64,000 nt of DNA from Acidobacteriota bacterium (GTDB lineage: Bacteria; Acidobacteriota; Thermoanaerobaculia; Multivoradales; Multivoraceae), in NCBI GenBank assembly GCA_003388555.1, contig QQVD01000025.1, positions 1 to 64,000 of the forward strand, read 5' to 3'. Shown piece after piece: positions 1-7,381 of the stretch. Position 1 is the stretch's first letter; each line of letters opens with the position of its first letter. A program made the position numbers and the translations under genes. The notes beneath the pieces are model-generated. The model worked only from the letters and a program-made list of their open reading frames with translations, was not told the origin of the DNA and searched no databases.

Positions 1-1
1 C

Positions 2-2215
2 GAGCCCGAGACCGACCACCGACCACGACTGCGCACTCACCGTGCACACTCCTCCCCCACTTTCCCCACCTCCCCCACCTTTCCCGCTGCCAAGGCCGCG
101 GCTGCGCTGCTCGCCACCGCGGCCTGCCTGGCGCCGCCAGCGCTGGCGCGACCGAACGTGGCGACCCTGCTCGCCGTCGCCGCGGCGCCGGCCGCCGCCG
201 ACGAGGTCGACGAGAACCAGCCCGACCGGCCCCGCTTCCGCGACGAGCTCGAGGTGCGCGAGCGCGGCGACGACCTGGTCGGGATCGCGCTCTCAGCGTC
301 GGAGGGGTCGGTAGGCCAGGGCGATCTCGAGCACCGGCCGATCCTGCGTGCCGGCAACCTCGCCGAGGCGGTGCCCGGCCTGGTCGCCACCCAGCACTCG
401 GGCGGCGGCAAGGCGAACCAGTTCTTCGTCCGCGGCTTCAACCTCGACCACGGCACCGACTTCGCGATCAGCGTCGCCGGGGTGCCGGTGAACCTGCCGA
501 CCCACGGCCACGGCCAGGGCTACGCCGACCTCAACTTCCTGATCCCTGAGGTCGTGGCCCGCGCCCGCTACCGCAAGGGACCCTACTGGGCCGATGTCGG
601 CGACTTCTCGAGCGCCGGCTCGCTCGACATCGATCTCGTCTCGACGCTGCCGCGGCAGGTGATCTCGATCACCGGAGGCAGCAACGACTACGGCCGCGCG
701 CTCTTCGCCGACTCGTTCTCGCCCGACGCCGGCGGTGATCTGCTGCTGGCGCTCGAGGGCTTCCACGACGACGGCCCGTGGACGCGTGGCGACAGCTACG
801 AGGGTGGTCGCGGCGTGGTGCGCTACTCGCGCAGCTTCGACCACAGCGGCTTCTCGGTCACCGCGATGGGCTATGACGCCGACTGGCTGTCGACCGACCA
901 GGTCCCGCGCCGCGCCGTCGAAAGCGGCCTCATCGGGCGCTTCGACCTCATCGACCCCGGCCCGCGCGGCGCCAGCGAGCGCTTCAGCCTGTCGGCCGAG
1001 GGCTACCACTCGACCGATCGGGTGGTCGACGCGTGGAGTGCCTACGCGGTGAGCAGCGACTTCTCGCTGGTCAGCAACTTCACCTACCTCCTCGACGACC
1101 CCGAGCTCGGCGACCAGTTCCTGCAGCTCGACGACCGCAGCATCTTCGGCGGCCGCTACGCCCGCACCTGGCTGGGCAGCGTCGGCTCGCGCCGGGTGGA
1201 GACCACGGTCGGCGTGCAGCTGCGCCACGACCGCATCGACAACGGCCTCTTCCGCACCGCCGATCTCGCAGTCACCGACACGGTGCGCAGCGACAGCGTG
1301 GAGCAGTGGGGAGGTGGGCCGTACGTCGAGACCCGCGTCGAGCTCAACGACTGGGTGCGGATGAAGGCGGGAGTGCGGCTCGACGCCGACGAGGTCGACG
1401 TCACCAGCGTGCTGGCGGCCAACTCCGGCTCGCGCGACGACACCCTGGTCAGCCCCAAGCTGAGCTTCGCCTTCGGGCCGTGGAACGACACCGAGCTCTA
1501 TCTCAACCTCGGCTACGGCATGCACAGCAACGACGCCCGCGGCGCCCTGACCCGCATCGACCCGGTCACCGGTGAGGCCCTGGTGCCGGTCGACCCGCTG
1601 GTGCGCGCCGAGGGCATCGACGTCGGCGTGCGCAGCACGGCGATCGAGGGCCTGCAGACCACCCTCACCGTGTTCCAGCTCGAGCTCGACTCCGAGCTGC
1701 TGTTCGTCGGCGACGCCGGGGTCACCGAGGCGAACCGGCCGAGTCGGCGACGCGGCGTCGAGTGGGCGACCTTCTACCGCTTCACCGACCAGGTCGAGGC
1801 CGACGTCGAGATCACTCTCACCGACGCCGAGTTCACCGACTTCGACCCGGCCGGCAGCGAGATCCCCGGCGCCATCGGGCGCACCGTCACCGCGGGCTTC
1901 ACCTGGGATCCGCAGCCGCTGCTGGTCTCGATGCGCTGGCGCGAGTTCGGCGACATCCCGCTGATCGAGGACGGCTTGGTGGAGTGGGATTCGAGCTCCA
2001 CCGTCGACGCCCGCGTCGCCTACACCTTCGAGCTCTCGGGCGGCGCGCTCGAGCTCGGTCTCGACGTCTTCAACCTGCTCGACTCCGACGACAGCGACAT
2101 CCAGTACTTCTACGCCTCGCGCCTGCCCGGCGAGCCGGCCGACGGCGTCGAAGACGTGCACTTCCACCCGCTGCAGGAACGCTCGGCACGCCTGACACTC
2201 AGCTGGAAACGCTGA
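2..2215 (+). CDS. TonB-dependent outer-membrane receptor (5' end open at window edge)
   Basis: Outer-membrane beta-barrel that imports a ligand with TonB energy; the substrate cannot be told from the sequence. The plug domain is visible near the N-terminus (AEAVPGLVATQHSGGG, then NQFFVRGFNLDHGTDF and the GVPVNLPTHGHGQGYADLNF loop), followed by about 500 residues of alternating amphipathic strands ending in ARLTLSWKR. A GTG at 158 could start a protein beginning MATLLAVAAAPAAADEV, but that leader has no positively charged n-region. The same frame is open to the left edge and encodes a better signal-like stretch (KAAAALLATAACLAPPALA, about nt 92-148), so the true start is probably at or beyond the window edge. 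The next gene is convergent. Confidence 0.85.
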   Translation, partial: EPETDHRPRLRTHRAHSSPTFPTSPTFPAAKAAAALLATAACLAPPALARPNVATLLAVAAAPAAADEVDENQPDRPRFRDELEVRERGDDLVGIALSASEGSVGQGDLEHRPILRAGNLAEAVPGLVATQHSGGGKANQFFVRGFNLDHGTDFAISVAGVPVNLPTHGHGQGYADLNFLIPEVVARARYRKGPYWADVGDFSSAGSLDIDLVSTLPRQVISITGGSNDYGRALFADSFSPDAGGDLLLALEGFHDDGPWTRGDSYEGGRGVVRYSRSFDHSGFSVTAMGYDADWLSTDQVPRRAVESGLIGRFDLIDPGPRGASERFSLSAEGYHSTDRVVDAWSAYAVSSDFSLVSNFTYLLDDPELGDQFLQLDDRSIFGGRYARTWLGSVGSRRVETTVGVQLRHDRIDNGLFRTADLAVTDTVRSDSVEQWGGGPYVETRVELNDWVRMKAGVRLDADEVDVTSVLAANSGSRDDTLVSPKLSFAFGPWNDTELYLNLGYGMHSNDARGALTRIDPVTGEALVPVDPLVRAEGIDVGVRSTAIEGLQTTLTVFQLELDSELLFVGDAGVTEANRPSRRRGVEWATFYRFTDQVEADVEITLTDAEFTDFDPAGSEIPGAIGRTVTAGFTWDPQPLLVSMRWREFGDIPLIEDGLVEWDSSSTVDARVAYTFELSGGALELGLDVFNLLDSDDSDIQYFYASRLPGEPADGVEDVHFHPLQERSARLTLSWKR
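50..86. repeat. short imperfect C/T-rich tandem repeat
   Basis: Two tandem, slightly diverged copies of a roughly 18-bp unit (CTCCCCCACTTTCCCCAC then CTCCCCCACCTTTCCC) lie in the extreme 5' part of the receptor reading frame, where they would encode a Pro/Ser/Thr-rich stretch before the signal-like segment. The low complexity adds to doubt about the receptor start. Confidence 0.6.
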
Positions 2216-2242
2216 CTCCCGGCGGCTGCGCGTGCCGCACCG

Positions 2243-3334
2243 TCAGCCGGGGATCTCGCAGCTCGGCGCCGGATCGAACGACACCGTGACCGCACGGTTG
2301 CCGTGCGGTCCGGCGCACCAGCTCGGGAACACCGCCGAGTAGAGACCCGAGCCCCCGGCGACCACCCAGAGCAGGTCGTCGGGGTCGCGGAACGCAGCCA
2401 GCCGCGCTGTCTCGTCGTCCCCGCGACCGCGCAGCGCCGGGATCCAGCGCTCCATCTCGGCGCGGGGGAAGGTGGTCAGCTCGCAGATCCTCTCGGCGGC
2501 CGAGCGGCGCTCGAAGCCGGCGAGATCGAGCAGGCGGACGTGATCCGGATTCAGGGCCACCACCGCCGCGCCGCCACGCAGGATGCGGTTGTTCGAGCCC
2601 GGGTGCGCCAGCGCCGCGGCGAGGGTCGCCAGCAGCCTCTCGGCCGCCTGCTCCATCGACTCGTCGTCGCCGGGCGGCAGGAAGATCACCGAGTGCGGCG
2701 CTTCGACGCCGACCAGCGTGACGGCGCTGTCGATCCGCGCGCAGCCGCGCGCCACGTGCAGCGGCGGCCACGGCGAGCCCTCCTCGTCCTCTCCGAGCAC
2801 CGCGGTGAACTTGCCGCCGTGCCCGAGCAGCGCCATGTCCGAGATGCCCGCCCGTCCGCCGCCGAGGTTGATCATCGCCAGGCGCAGAGCGCGCCCGATC
2901 GAGGCGTTGGCGCGCGGTCCAGGGCCGAGCGCGCCGAAGCCGGAAGCGACGCCGCACAGCTCCCGCGCCGGCCCGTTGACCAGGACCAGCGGCGTGGTAC
3001 CGAAGGTCGTCGCCTGCAGCTCGGTGAGATCGAGCCGGGGATCGAGGAGCGCCCGCACGGCGGCGATCACCACCGGCATGTGATCCGGCAGGCAACCCGC
3101 CATCACCGCGCAGGCGCAGACCTTCTCCACCGTCGTCGCACCGTAGGCCGGGCCCATGACACCGAGGTCCAGGTCACCGTCGAGCCCACTCGCCAGCACC
3201 AGCCGGGCGACCCGCTGTTCGGTCGGCGCCAGCACCGGCAGTCCGTCGGTGCAGCCCAGCTGATGCAGGGTCTCGATCGCGGCCGCCTCGTCTTCCGCCT
3301 CGAGCAGCCGGGCCCGGTGCTCCTCTCCGTTCAC
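2243..3334 (-). CDS. DGLPV-motif protein, likely partner of the UGSC selenoprotein
   Basis: A 363-aa protein of a family I know as a frequent neighbour of UGSC (seleno)proteins; its biochemical role is not established. Visible signatures are LGCTDGLPVLAPTEQRV near residues 26-42, a Cys-rich segment KVCACAVMAGCLPDHMPVV at about 71-89, VNGPARELCGVASGFGALGPG, and LRLAMINLGGGRAGISDMA. No signal peptide or membrane segment is seen, so it is probably cytoplasmic. It starts with GTG at 3334, inside a GTGA overlap with the stop of the upstream UGSC gene, so the two are translationally coupled. The conserved Cys residues and the coupling suggest thiol or selenol redox chemistry with the upstream product, but that is inference. 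Confidence 0.8.
   Translation of the reverse strand: MNGEEHRARLLEAEDEAAAIETLHQLGCTDGLPVLAPTEQRVARLVLASGLDGDLDLGVMGPAYGATTVEKVCACAVMAGCLPDHMPVVIAAVRALLDPRLDLTELQATTFGTTPLVLVNGPARELCGVASGFGALGPGPRANASIGRALRLAMINLGGGRAGISDMALLGHGGKFTAVLGEDEEGSPWPPLHVARGCARIDSAVTLVGVEAPHSVIFLPPGDDESMEQAAERLLATLAAALAHPGSNNRILRGGAAVVALNPDHVRLLDLAGFERRSAAERICELTTFPRAEMERWIPALRGRGDDETARLAAFRDPDDLLWVVAGGSGLYSAVFPSWCAGPHGNRAVTVSFDPAPSCEIPG
2288..2310. terminator. perfect hairpin near convergent gene ends
   Basis: GACCGCACGG (2288-2297), a three-base loop TTG, and CCGTGCGGTC (2301-2310) form a perfect 10-bp stem. It lies 73 nt after the TonB-receptor stop and inside the 3' coding end of the convergent minus-strand gene. 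There is no T-run, so if it stops receptor transcription it does so with other factors. It could simply be a codon-driven palindrome. Confidence 0.35.
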
Positions 3335-3894
3335 CGCGCACCCGCCGGATCCGACGCGCCGCCCGTCAGTGCGGCGAGGATGCGCTCGGCGAACTGCTCC
3401 GCCACCCGCCGGTGATTGTCGCGTCCGGTGCCGGCGATCGGGTGCGGCAGAACCACCCGCGGCAGATCCGGCATGCCGGCGGCGGTGGCGACGAAGTCGG
3501 CCTGCGCCCTGAACTCGGAGGTCACCAGCGCGACGGCCGGCAGACCGCGTCGGGCGAGGGCGATTCCGTCACGCACGGTGCCGGTGGTGCAGCTGCCTCA
3601 GTGGCCGTAGGCGGCGACGACTGCCTTGCACTGGCGCGAGATGCCCTCGACCAGCGACTCCGGCGCCGCGATCGAGGCGTTGCCCTTGTCGTAGCGGTGC
3701 AGCACCGCGCCGGGGAGGATCGCCGCGAGCGCCTCACCCACCGCATCGAGGAACGCCACCGAATCGGGGAAGCCGTTCGCCAGCAGCGCGATTGCCACTT
3801 CTTCGCCGACGCCCGCGCGGGGCGGCGTGAGAGCGAGGTCGTAGGGTTGGGGCGGCGTCGCCGGCTCGGCGCGGGGGTCGAGGAAGCGGATCAC
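3331..3894 (-). CDS. UGSC-family selenoprotein with in-frame UGA
   Basis: Read through an in-frame TGA at 3600-3598, this is a single 187-residue protein. Without readthrough it would be two abutting fragments in the same frame (98 codons upstream, 88 downstream). The TGA is followed directly by Gly-Ser-Cys, giving U99-G-S-C102, the defining motif of the UGSC family, whose members carry either Sec or Cys at the first position. Coding character continues smoothly across the TGA (QCKAVVAAYGH-U-GSCTTGTVRDGIALARRGLPAV). The start is GTG at 3894 with no strong Shine-Dalgarno sequence. The gene sits 46 nt after a YeeE/YedE-like gene and overlaps the downstream partner gene by GTGA. The likely role is a selenol/thiol redox reaction; the substrate is unknown. 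The alternative is a nonsense mutation, but the exact UGSC motif argues strongly against that. Confidence 0.85.
3598..3600 (-). other. probable selenocysteine codon (UGA) of the UGSC protein
   Basis: TGA at codon 99, followed by GGC AGC TGC (Gly-Ser-Cys). In bacteria the SECIS hairpin lies within the coding sequence immediately 3' of the UGA. Here the mRNA just downstream can form a small GCAC/GUGC stem (about 10-27 nt after the UGA) closing a 10-nt loop that contains GG. This was judged by eye and not folded. Confidence 0.75.
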
Positions 3895-3940
3895 CGCCGC
3901 AGTCTACCGACACCCCGTCTCGAGACCGAGGCAGATCGCC

Positions 3941-4393
3941 TCACCGCGTCGCGCCGAGACTCCCCCAGGCGAAGCTGCCGACGACCATCGCCAGCACGAA
4001 GACCAGGATGGGCAGGCCGAGGAAGATCCAGCCCGCCAGCGCCGGGCCCGGGCACAGACCGACCAGGCCCCAGCCGACGCCGAACAGCACCGCGCCGAGC
4101 ACCAGCGGACGGTCGACGTCGGTCCGCGTCGGCCAGGAGAGGGCACCGGCGAGCAGCGAAGGCCCGCCGCGGCGGCGCAGCCAGAGGTAGCCCGGAGTGC
4201 TGACCAGCAGCGCTCCACCCATGACGAAGGCGAGCGAGGGATCCCAGTCGCCGAACAGGTCGAGGAAGCCGATCACCTTCGCCGGATCGAGCATGCCGGA
4301 GAGCGCCAGGCCGAAGCCGAAGAGCGCCCCGACTGCCAACGCGGCGGCGACTTCGAGGCCGCCTCGCGACCGCTGAGATCGCTCAGAGGACAT
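3941..4393 (-). CDS. YeeE/YedE-like membrane protein (DUF6691-type half)
   Basis: A 150-aa integral membrane protein with about four hydrophobic segments. The N-terminal [38 protein letters not shown] block and the later [15 protein letters not shown] block are typical of the shorter of two tandem YeeE/YedE-type half proteins. Relatives import thiosulfate or other reduced sulfur species; Cys near residue 117 (GLCPGPAL) is the conserved relay position. The start codon overlaps the 3' end of the preceding half gene by 11 nt, so the two are almost certainly made together and pair in the membrane. Substrate specificity is inferred from the family and from the adjacent persulfide dioxygenase gene. 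Confidence 0.88.
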   Translation of the reverse strand: MSSERSQRSRGGLEVAAALAVGALFGFGLALSGMLDPAKVIGFLDLFGDWDPSLAFVMGGALLVSTPGYLWLRRRGGPSLLAGALSWPTRTDVDRPLVLGAVLFGVGWGLVGLCPGPALAGWIFLGLPILVFVLAMVVGSFAWGSLGATR

Positions 4394-4811
4394 GCCGCAC
4401 CACCAGCACGGTGCCCGCAGCGGCGAGCATGAAGGTCGGCGTGGCGACCAGCGAGCGCCGCGACATGCGCGCCAGCCCGCAGACGCCGTGTCCGCTGGTG
4501 CAGCCGCTGCCCATGCGGGTGCCGATGCCGACGAGCAGACCGCCGAGCACGATCGTCGGCCAGCCGGCGACCAGGGTCTGCTCGGGCGGCGCCCACACCA
4601 ACGCGGCGATCAGGGCTCCGAGCGGCAGCCCGACGAGGAAGGCGGCGCGCCAGGCGCGGTCGCCGGGCGCCGCGGTCTGCAGACCGCCGAGGATGCCGCT
4701 GATCCCGGCGATGCGGCCGAGCAGCGCCATGAGCAGCACTGCGGCGGTGCCGATCAACGCGCCGCCGATCAGGCTCGAGAGGTACGACGACCCGGGGACG
4801 AAGTCGCTCAT
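4383..4811 (-). CDS. YeeE/YedE-type sulfur transporter half protein
   Basis: A 142-aa membrane protein with four predicted helices and the signature [24 protein letters not shown], whose cysteines are the thiosulfate/persulfide relay in YeeE relatives. It overlaps the upstream persulfide dioxygenase-rhodanese gene by ATGA and the downstream DUF6691-type gene by 11 nt, so the three are translationally coupled. The expected role is moving thiosulfate or a related sulfur compound across the inner membrane for the rhodanese and dioxygenase to process. Length and the two-gene layout match the common bacterial pairing next to MBL-rhodanese genes. Confidence 0.9.
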   Translation of the reverse strand: MSDFVPGSSYLSSLIGGALIGTAAVLLMALLGRIAGISGILGGLQTAAPGDRAWRAAFLVGLPLGALIAALVWAPPEQTLVAGWPTIVLGGLLVGIGTRMGSGCTSGHGVCGLARMSRRSLVATPTFMLAAAGTVLVVRHVL

Positions 4812-6274
4812 GCTTCGGACACCACGCTCGCCTCCGACCGGACGAGGCCCTCGGCGTGCTCGAAGAGATCGTCGACCAGCACCACGTCGAAGCCTTCACG
4901 GGCCAGCTCGGAAGCGGCGAAGCTGGCGCGGCGGCCGCTGGCGCAGTGCACGTAGAGCCGGCGGTCGCGCGGCAGATCGTCGAGCAAGGTCGCCAGGCGC
5001 GTGTAGGCGATCTGCCTCGCACCCGGCAGGTGCGCCTGCTCGAACTCCGACAGGCCCCGCACGTCGAGGATCAGTCCTCTCTCGTCGGCGACCCGCCCGA
5101 CCAGCCCCTCGAAGTCGGTGGTGGCGAGCCCGCTCAGCTGGCCGGCCGCCGCGCCGTGGAGTTCCGCTGGAGTGAGGTATCCACGCACGTCGTCGAGGCC
5201 GATGCGCACCAGCTGCCTCACGGCATGTTCGACGTCGTCTTCATCGGCCACCAGGAAGATCGGCACGTCCTCCTCGACGTAGCTGCCGGCGACGTTGCTC
5301 AGCCCCGAGCCCAGGGGCGCGTGCAGCGACCCCGCCAGGTGGCCGGCGACGAAGTCGCCGCGCCCGCCGCGGGTGTCGAGGATGACGCCTCCCTCGACGT
5401 CGCGCGCCGACAGCAGATCGCCGGGCGCCATCGCCGCAGGGCGGGGCAGCTCGCCGAGCACCTCCGGACCCTCCTTGTTGAGCCGCTTCATGCGCGCGAA
5501 GTAGAGCGGCGGCTCCGGCTGCCCCTCGAGGATGAAGTCGACGAAGGCCTGCTCGCCGTCCTGGCTGTGCCTTATCGCTGCGTTGTATCGGCGCTCGTAC
5601 CCCACCGTGGAGGTGGGCACGGCGCCAAGGGCCTTGCCGCAGGCGCTGCCGGCGCCGTGCGCCGGCCACACCTGCACCGAGTCGTCGAGGGCGAGGAACG
5701 ATGGCAGCGACTCGAAGAGCTGGTGCGCCGCCGGACCCATCGCGCCGGCCTGTCCGGCGGCGCTCTCGAGCAGATCGGGCCGGCCCAGGTCGCCGACGAA
5801 CACGAAGTCGCCGGTGGCCAGCCCGATCGGAGAGTCGGCGCCGCCGCCCCGGTCGGTGACCAGGAAGCTGATGTGCTCCGGCGTGTGACCCGGCGTGTGC
5901 ACCGCCTGGACCTCGATCTTGCCGATCCGGAACGTGTCGCCGCCCTTCAGGAAGACGACGTCGATCGGCCCCGACCCGTCAACGGCCTCGGCGTCACGGC
6001 GCGCCCACTCCGACTTCCACTCCGCGGGGCCTTCGTCGGAGAGGTACGCCCTGACGCCGTGACGACGCGCCAGCTCGCGTGCGCCCGAGAGAAAGTCGGC
6101 GTGGATGTGGGTCTCGGCGACGGCGGTCAGGCGCAGGCCCTCGCGCTCGGCGAGCTCGAGGTAGCGATCGACGTCGCGCTCGGGGTCGATCACCAGCGCC
6201 TCGCCGGTCTTCTGGCAACCGATCAGGTAGGCGTACTGGGCGAGGTCGGGGTCGAAGATCTGTCGAAAGAGCAT
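4808..6274 (-). CDS. persulfide dioxygenase-like MBL fold protein with two rhodanese domains
   Basis: A 488-aa cytoplasmic fusion resembling CstB/ETHE1-type enzymes, which oxidise glutathione or other persulfides to sulfite. The metallo-beta-lactamase domain (about 1-250) shows [22 protein letters not shown] and [15 protein letters not shown]. The usual last His of HxHxDH is Phe, as expected for the mononuclear-iron dioxygenase branch. Two rhodanese domains follow: the first (about 285-365) has no catalytic Cys, the second (about 375-485) keeps [13 protein letters not shown]. The ATG at 6274 is chosen because GGAGAA lies just upstream and the MBL domain begins there; an open frame continues further upstream without similarity. 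First gene of the minus-strand sulfur cluster. Confidence 0.92.
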   Translation of the reverse strand: MLFRQIFDPDLAQYAYLIGCQKTGEALVIDPERDVDRYLELAEREGLRLTAVAETHIHADFLSGARELARRHGVRAYLSDEGPAEWKSEWARRDAEAVDGSGPIDVVFLKGGDTFRIGKIEVQAVHTPGHTPEHISFLVTDRGGGADSPIGLATGDFVFVGDLGRPDLLESAAGQAGAMGPAAHQLFESLPSFLALDDSVQVWPAHGAGSACGKALGAVPTSTVGYERRYNAAIRHSQDGEQAFVDFILEGQPEPPLYFARMKRLNKEGPEVLGELPRPAAMAPGDLLSARDVEGGVILDTRGGRGDFVAGHLAGSLHAPLGSGLSNVAGSYVEEDVPIFLVADEDDVEHAVRQLVRIGLDDVRGYLTPAELHGAAAGQLSGLATTDFEGLVGRVADERGLILDVRGLSEFEQAHLPGARQIAYTRLATLLDDLPRDRRLYVHCASGRRASFAASELAREGFDVVLVDDLFEHAEGLVRSEASVVSEA

Positions 6275-6371
6275 GCCTCGTTCTCCTGTCGGGGTCCGGA
6301 TGCGATCGACCGGATTGTCGCGCACCCGGCAACCGACTCCGGTCGCGGCCGGTCCGGGTGGTCTTCCTGTT

Positions 6372-6465
6372 CTGAGAGACACGACCCGCCCGCCGGGTTC
6401 CCGCTCCGAACGGCACGCACGTCGGAACTGCGGCGGGAACCCGGATCCGCTCGCCTGTCTCTCAG
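6372..6465. repeat. 94-bp nested palindrome between divergent sulfur genes
   Basis: Outer arms CTGAGAGACA (6372-6381) and TGTCTCTCAG (6456-6465) and inner arms CCGGGTTCCCGC (6393-6404) and GCGGGAACCCGG (6433-6444) are perfect inverted repeats. They share one centre (6418.5) and are separated by 11 nt on each side. A smaller TCCGA/TCGGA pair lies in the central loop. The element occupies much of the 210-bp gap between the persulfide dioxygenase and TauE genes and ends 5-6 nt before the TauE Shine-Dalgarno sequence. It could be a regulator site, an RNA hairpin controlling TauE translation, or a small mobile palindrome. Confidence 0.75.
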
Positions 6466-6484
6466 TGCGCGGAGGTGGAAATCG

Positions 6485-7273
6485 ATGGCCTGGCTGGGTG
6501 CGTTTGCGATCGGTCTGAGCCTGGGGCTGCTCGGCTCGGGGGGCTCGATCCTCACCGTTCCGGTGCTCGTCTTCCTGGTTGGTGTCGGGGAGAAGCAGGC
6601 GATCGCCGAGTCGCTCGCGATCGTCGGCCTGATCGCCGCCGGCGGCGCCCTGCCGAGAGTGCTCGGCAAGCAGGTCGCCTGGCGCTCCGTCGTGCTCTTC
6701 GGCGTCCCCGGCATGCTCGGTGCCTACGGCGGAGCCGCGGCGGCGGCCTATGTGCAGGCGGCCTTCCAGCTGGTGCTGTTCGCCGCCATCATGCTCGTCG
6801 CCGCGGTCATGATGGCCCGCCCGGCGGCCTCGGATCCGCGCCTCGCCTCCACCGCGCAGACGGATCCGAGCACCCCTGAGACGCCCCGCGCGATCTGGAA
6901 GATCGTGCTCGACGGCCTGCTCGTCGGCGCGGTGACCGGTCTGGTCGGGGTCGGTGGAGGTTTCCTCATCGTGCCGGCGCTGGTGCTGCTCGGCGGGCTG
7001 TCCATGCACCTGGCGATCGGCACCAGCCTGGTCATCATCGCGATGAAGTCGGCGAGCGGCTTCCTCGAGTACCGCAGCGTGCTCGAGAGTCTCGGGATCG
7101 GCGTCGAGTGGCCGCGCATCCTGCTCTTCGCCGCGGTCGGTTTCGCCGGCTCGCTGCTCGGCGGCCGCGTCGCCGACCGGGTGCCCAGGCAGGCTCTGCG
7201 TCGACTGTTCGCCCTCTTCCTCGTCGTCATGGGCGCCTTCATCGTCTGGCAGTACCTCCCCGACCTGCTCTGA
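6485..7273 (+). CDS. TauE/SafE-family sulfite/anion exporter
   Basis: A 262-aa membrane protein with two homologous halves of about four helices each; each half begins with a glycine-rich loop (GLLGSGGSILTVPVLVF near residue 14 and GLVGVGGGFLIVPALVL near 153), the hallmark of TauE/SafE permeases. It probably exports sulfite or organosulfonates. The ATG at 6485 follows GGAGGTGG at ideal spacing. It is divergent from the persulfide dioxygenase cluster, whose product would generate sulfite, so export of that sulfite is a sensible inferred role. The 5' leader contains the 94-bp palindrome. Confidence 0.9.
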   Translation: MAWLGAFAIGLSLGLLGSGGSILTVPVLVFLVGVGEKQAIAESLAIVGLIAAGGALPRVLGKQVAWRSVVLFGVPGMLGAYGGAAAAAYVQAAFQLVLFAAIMLVAAVMMARPAASDPRLASTAQTDPSTPETPRAIWKIVLDGLLVGAVTGLVGVGGGFLIVPALVLLGGLSMHLAIGTSLVIIAMKSASGFLEYRSVLESLGIGVEWPRILLFAAVGFAGSLLGGRVADRVPRQALRRLFALFLVVMGAFIVWQYLPDLL

Positions 7274-7381
7274 CGACGGTGACGAGAGACGAGTATGGCT
7301 GGTGTCTCGACGTGCCCTTCCCGCCGACCACGCACATTCCACGAGTCGATCGCTGCCCGGGCTCTCGGCTAGCCTGGAGCG

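Noticed and set aside
293-2167. Long minus-strand open frame opposite the TonB receptor
   Set aside because: Its Val/Gly/Ala-rich low-information protein is a by-product of high GC on the strand opposite a clear receptor gene. The same reasoning removes the other long antisense frames (for example 15919-17943, 20823-22109, 24908-26191, 39558-42170).
3331-3576. Independent small gene starting at GTG 3576
   Set aside because: It is exactly in frame with the upstream 98 codons across the TGA and begins right after the Gly-Ser-Cys of the UGSC motif, so it is the C-terminal part of one selenoprotein.
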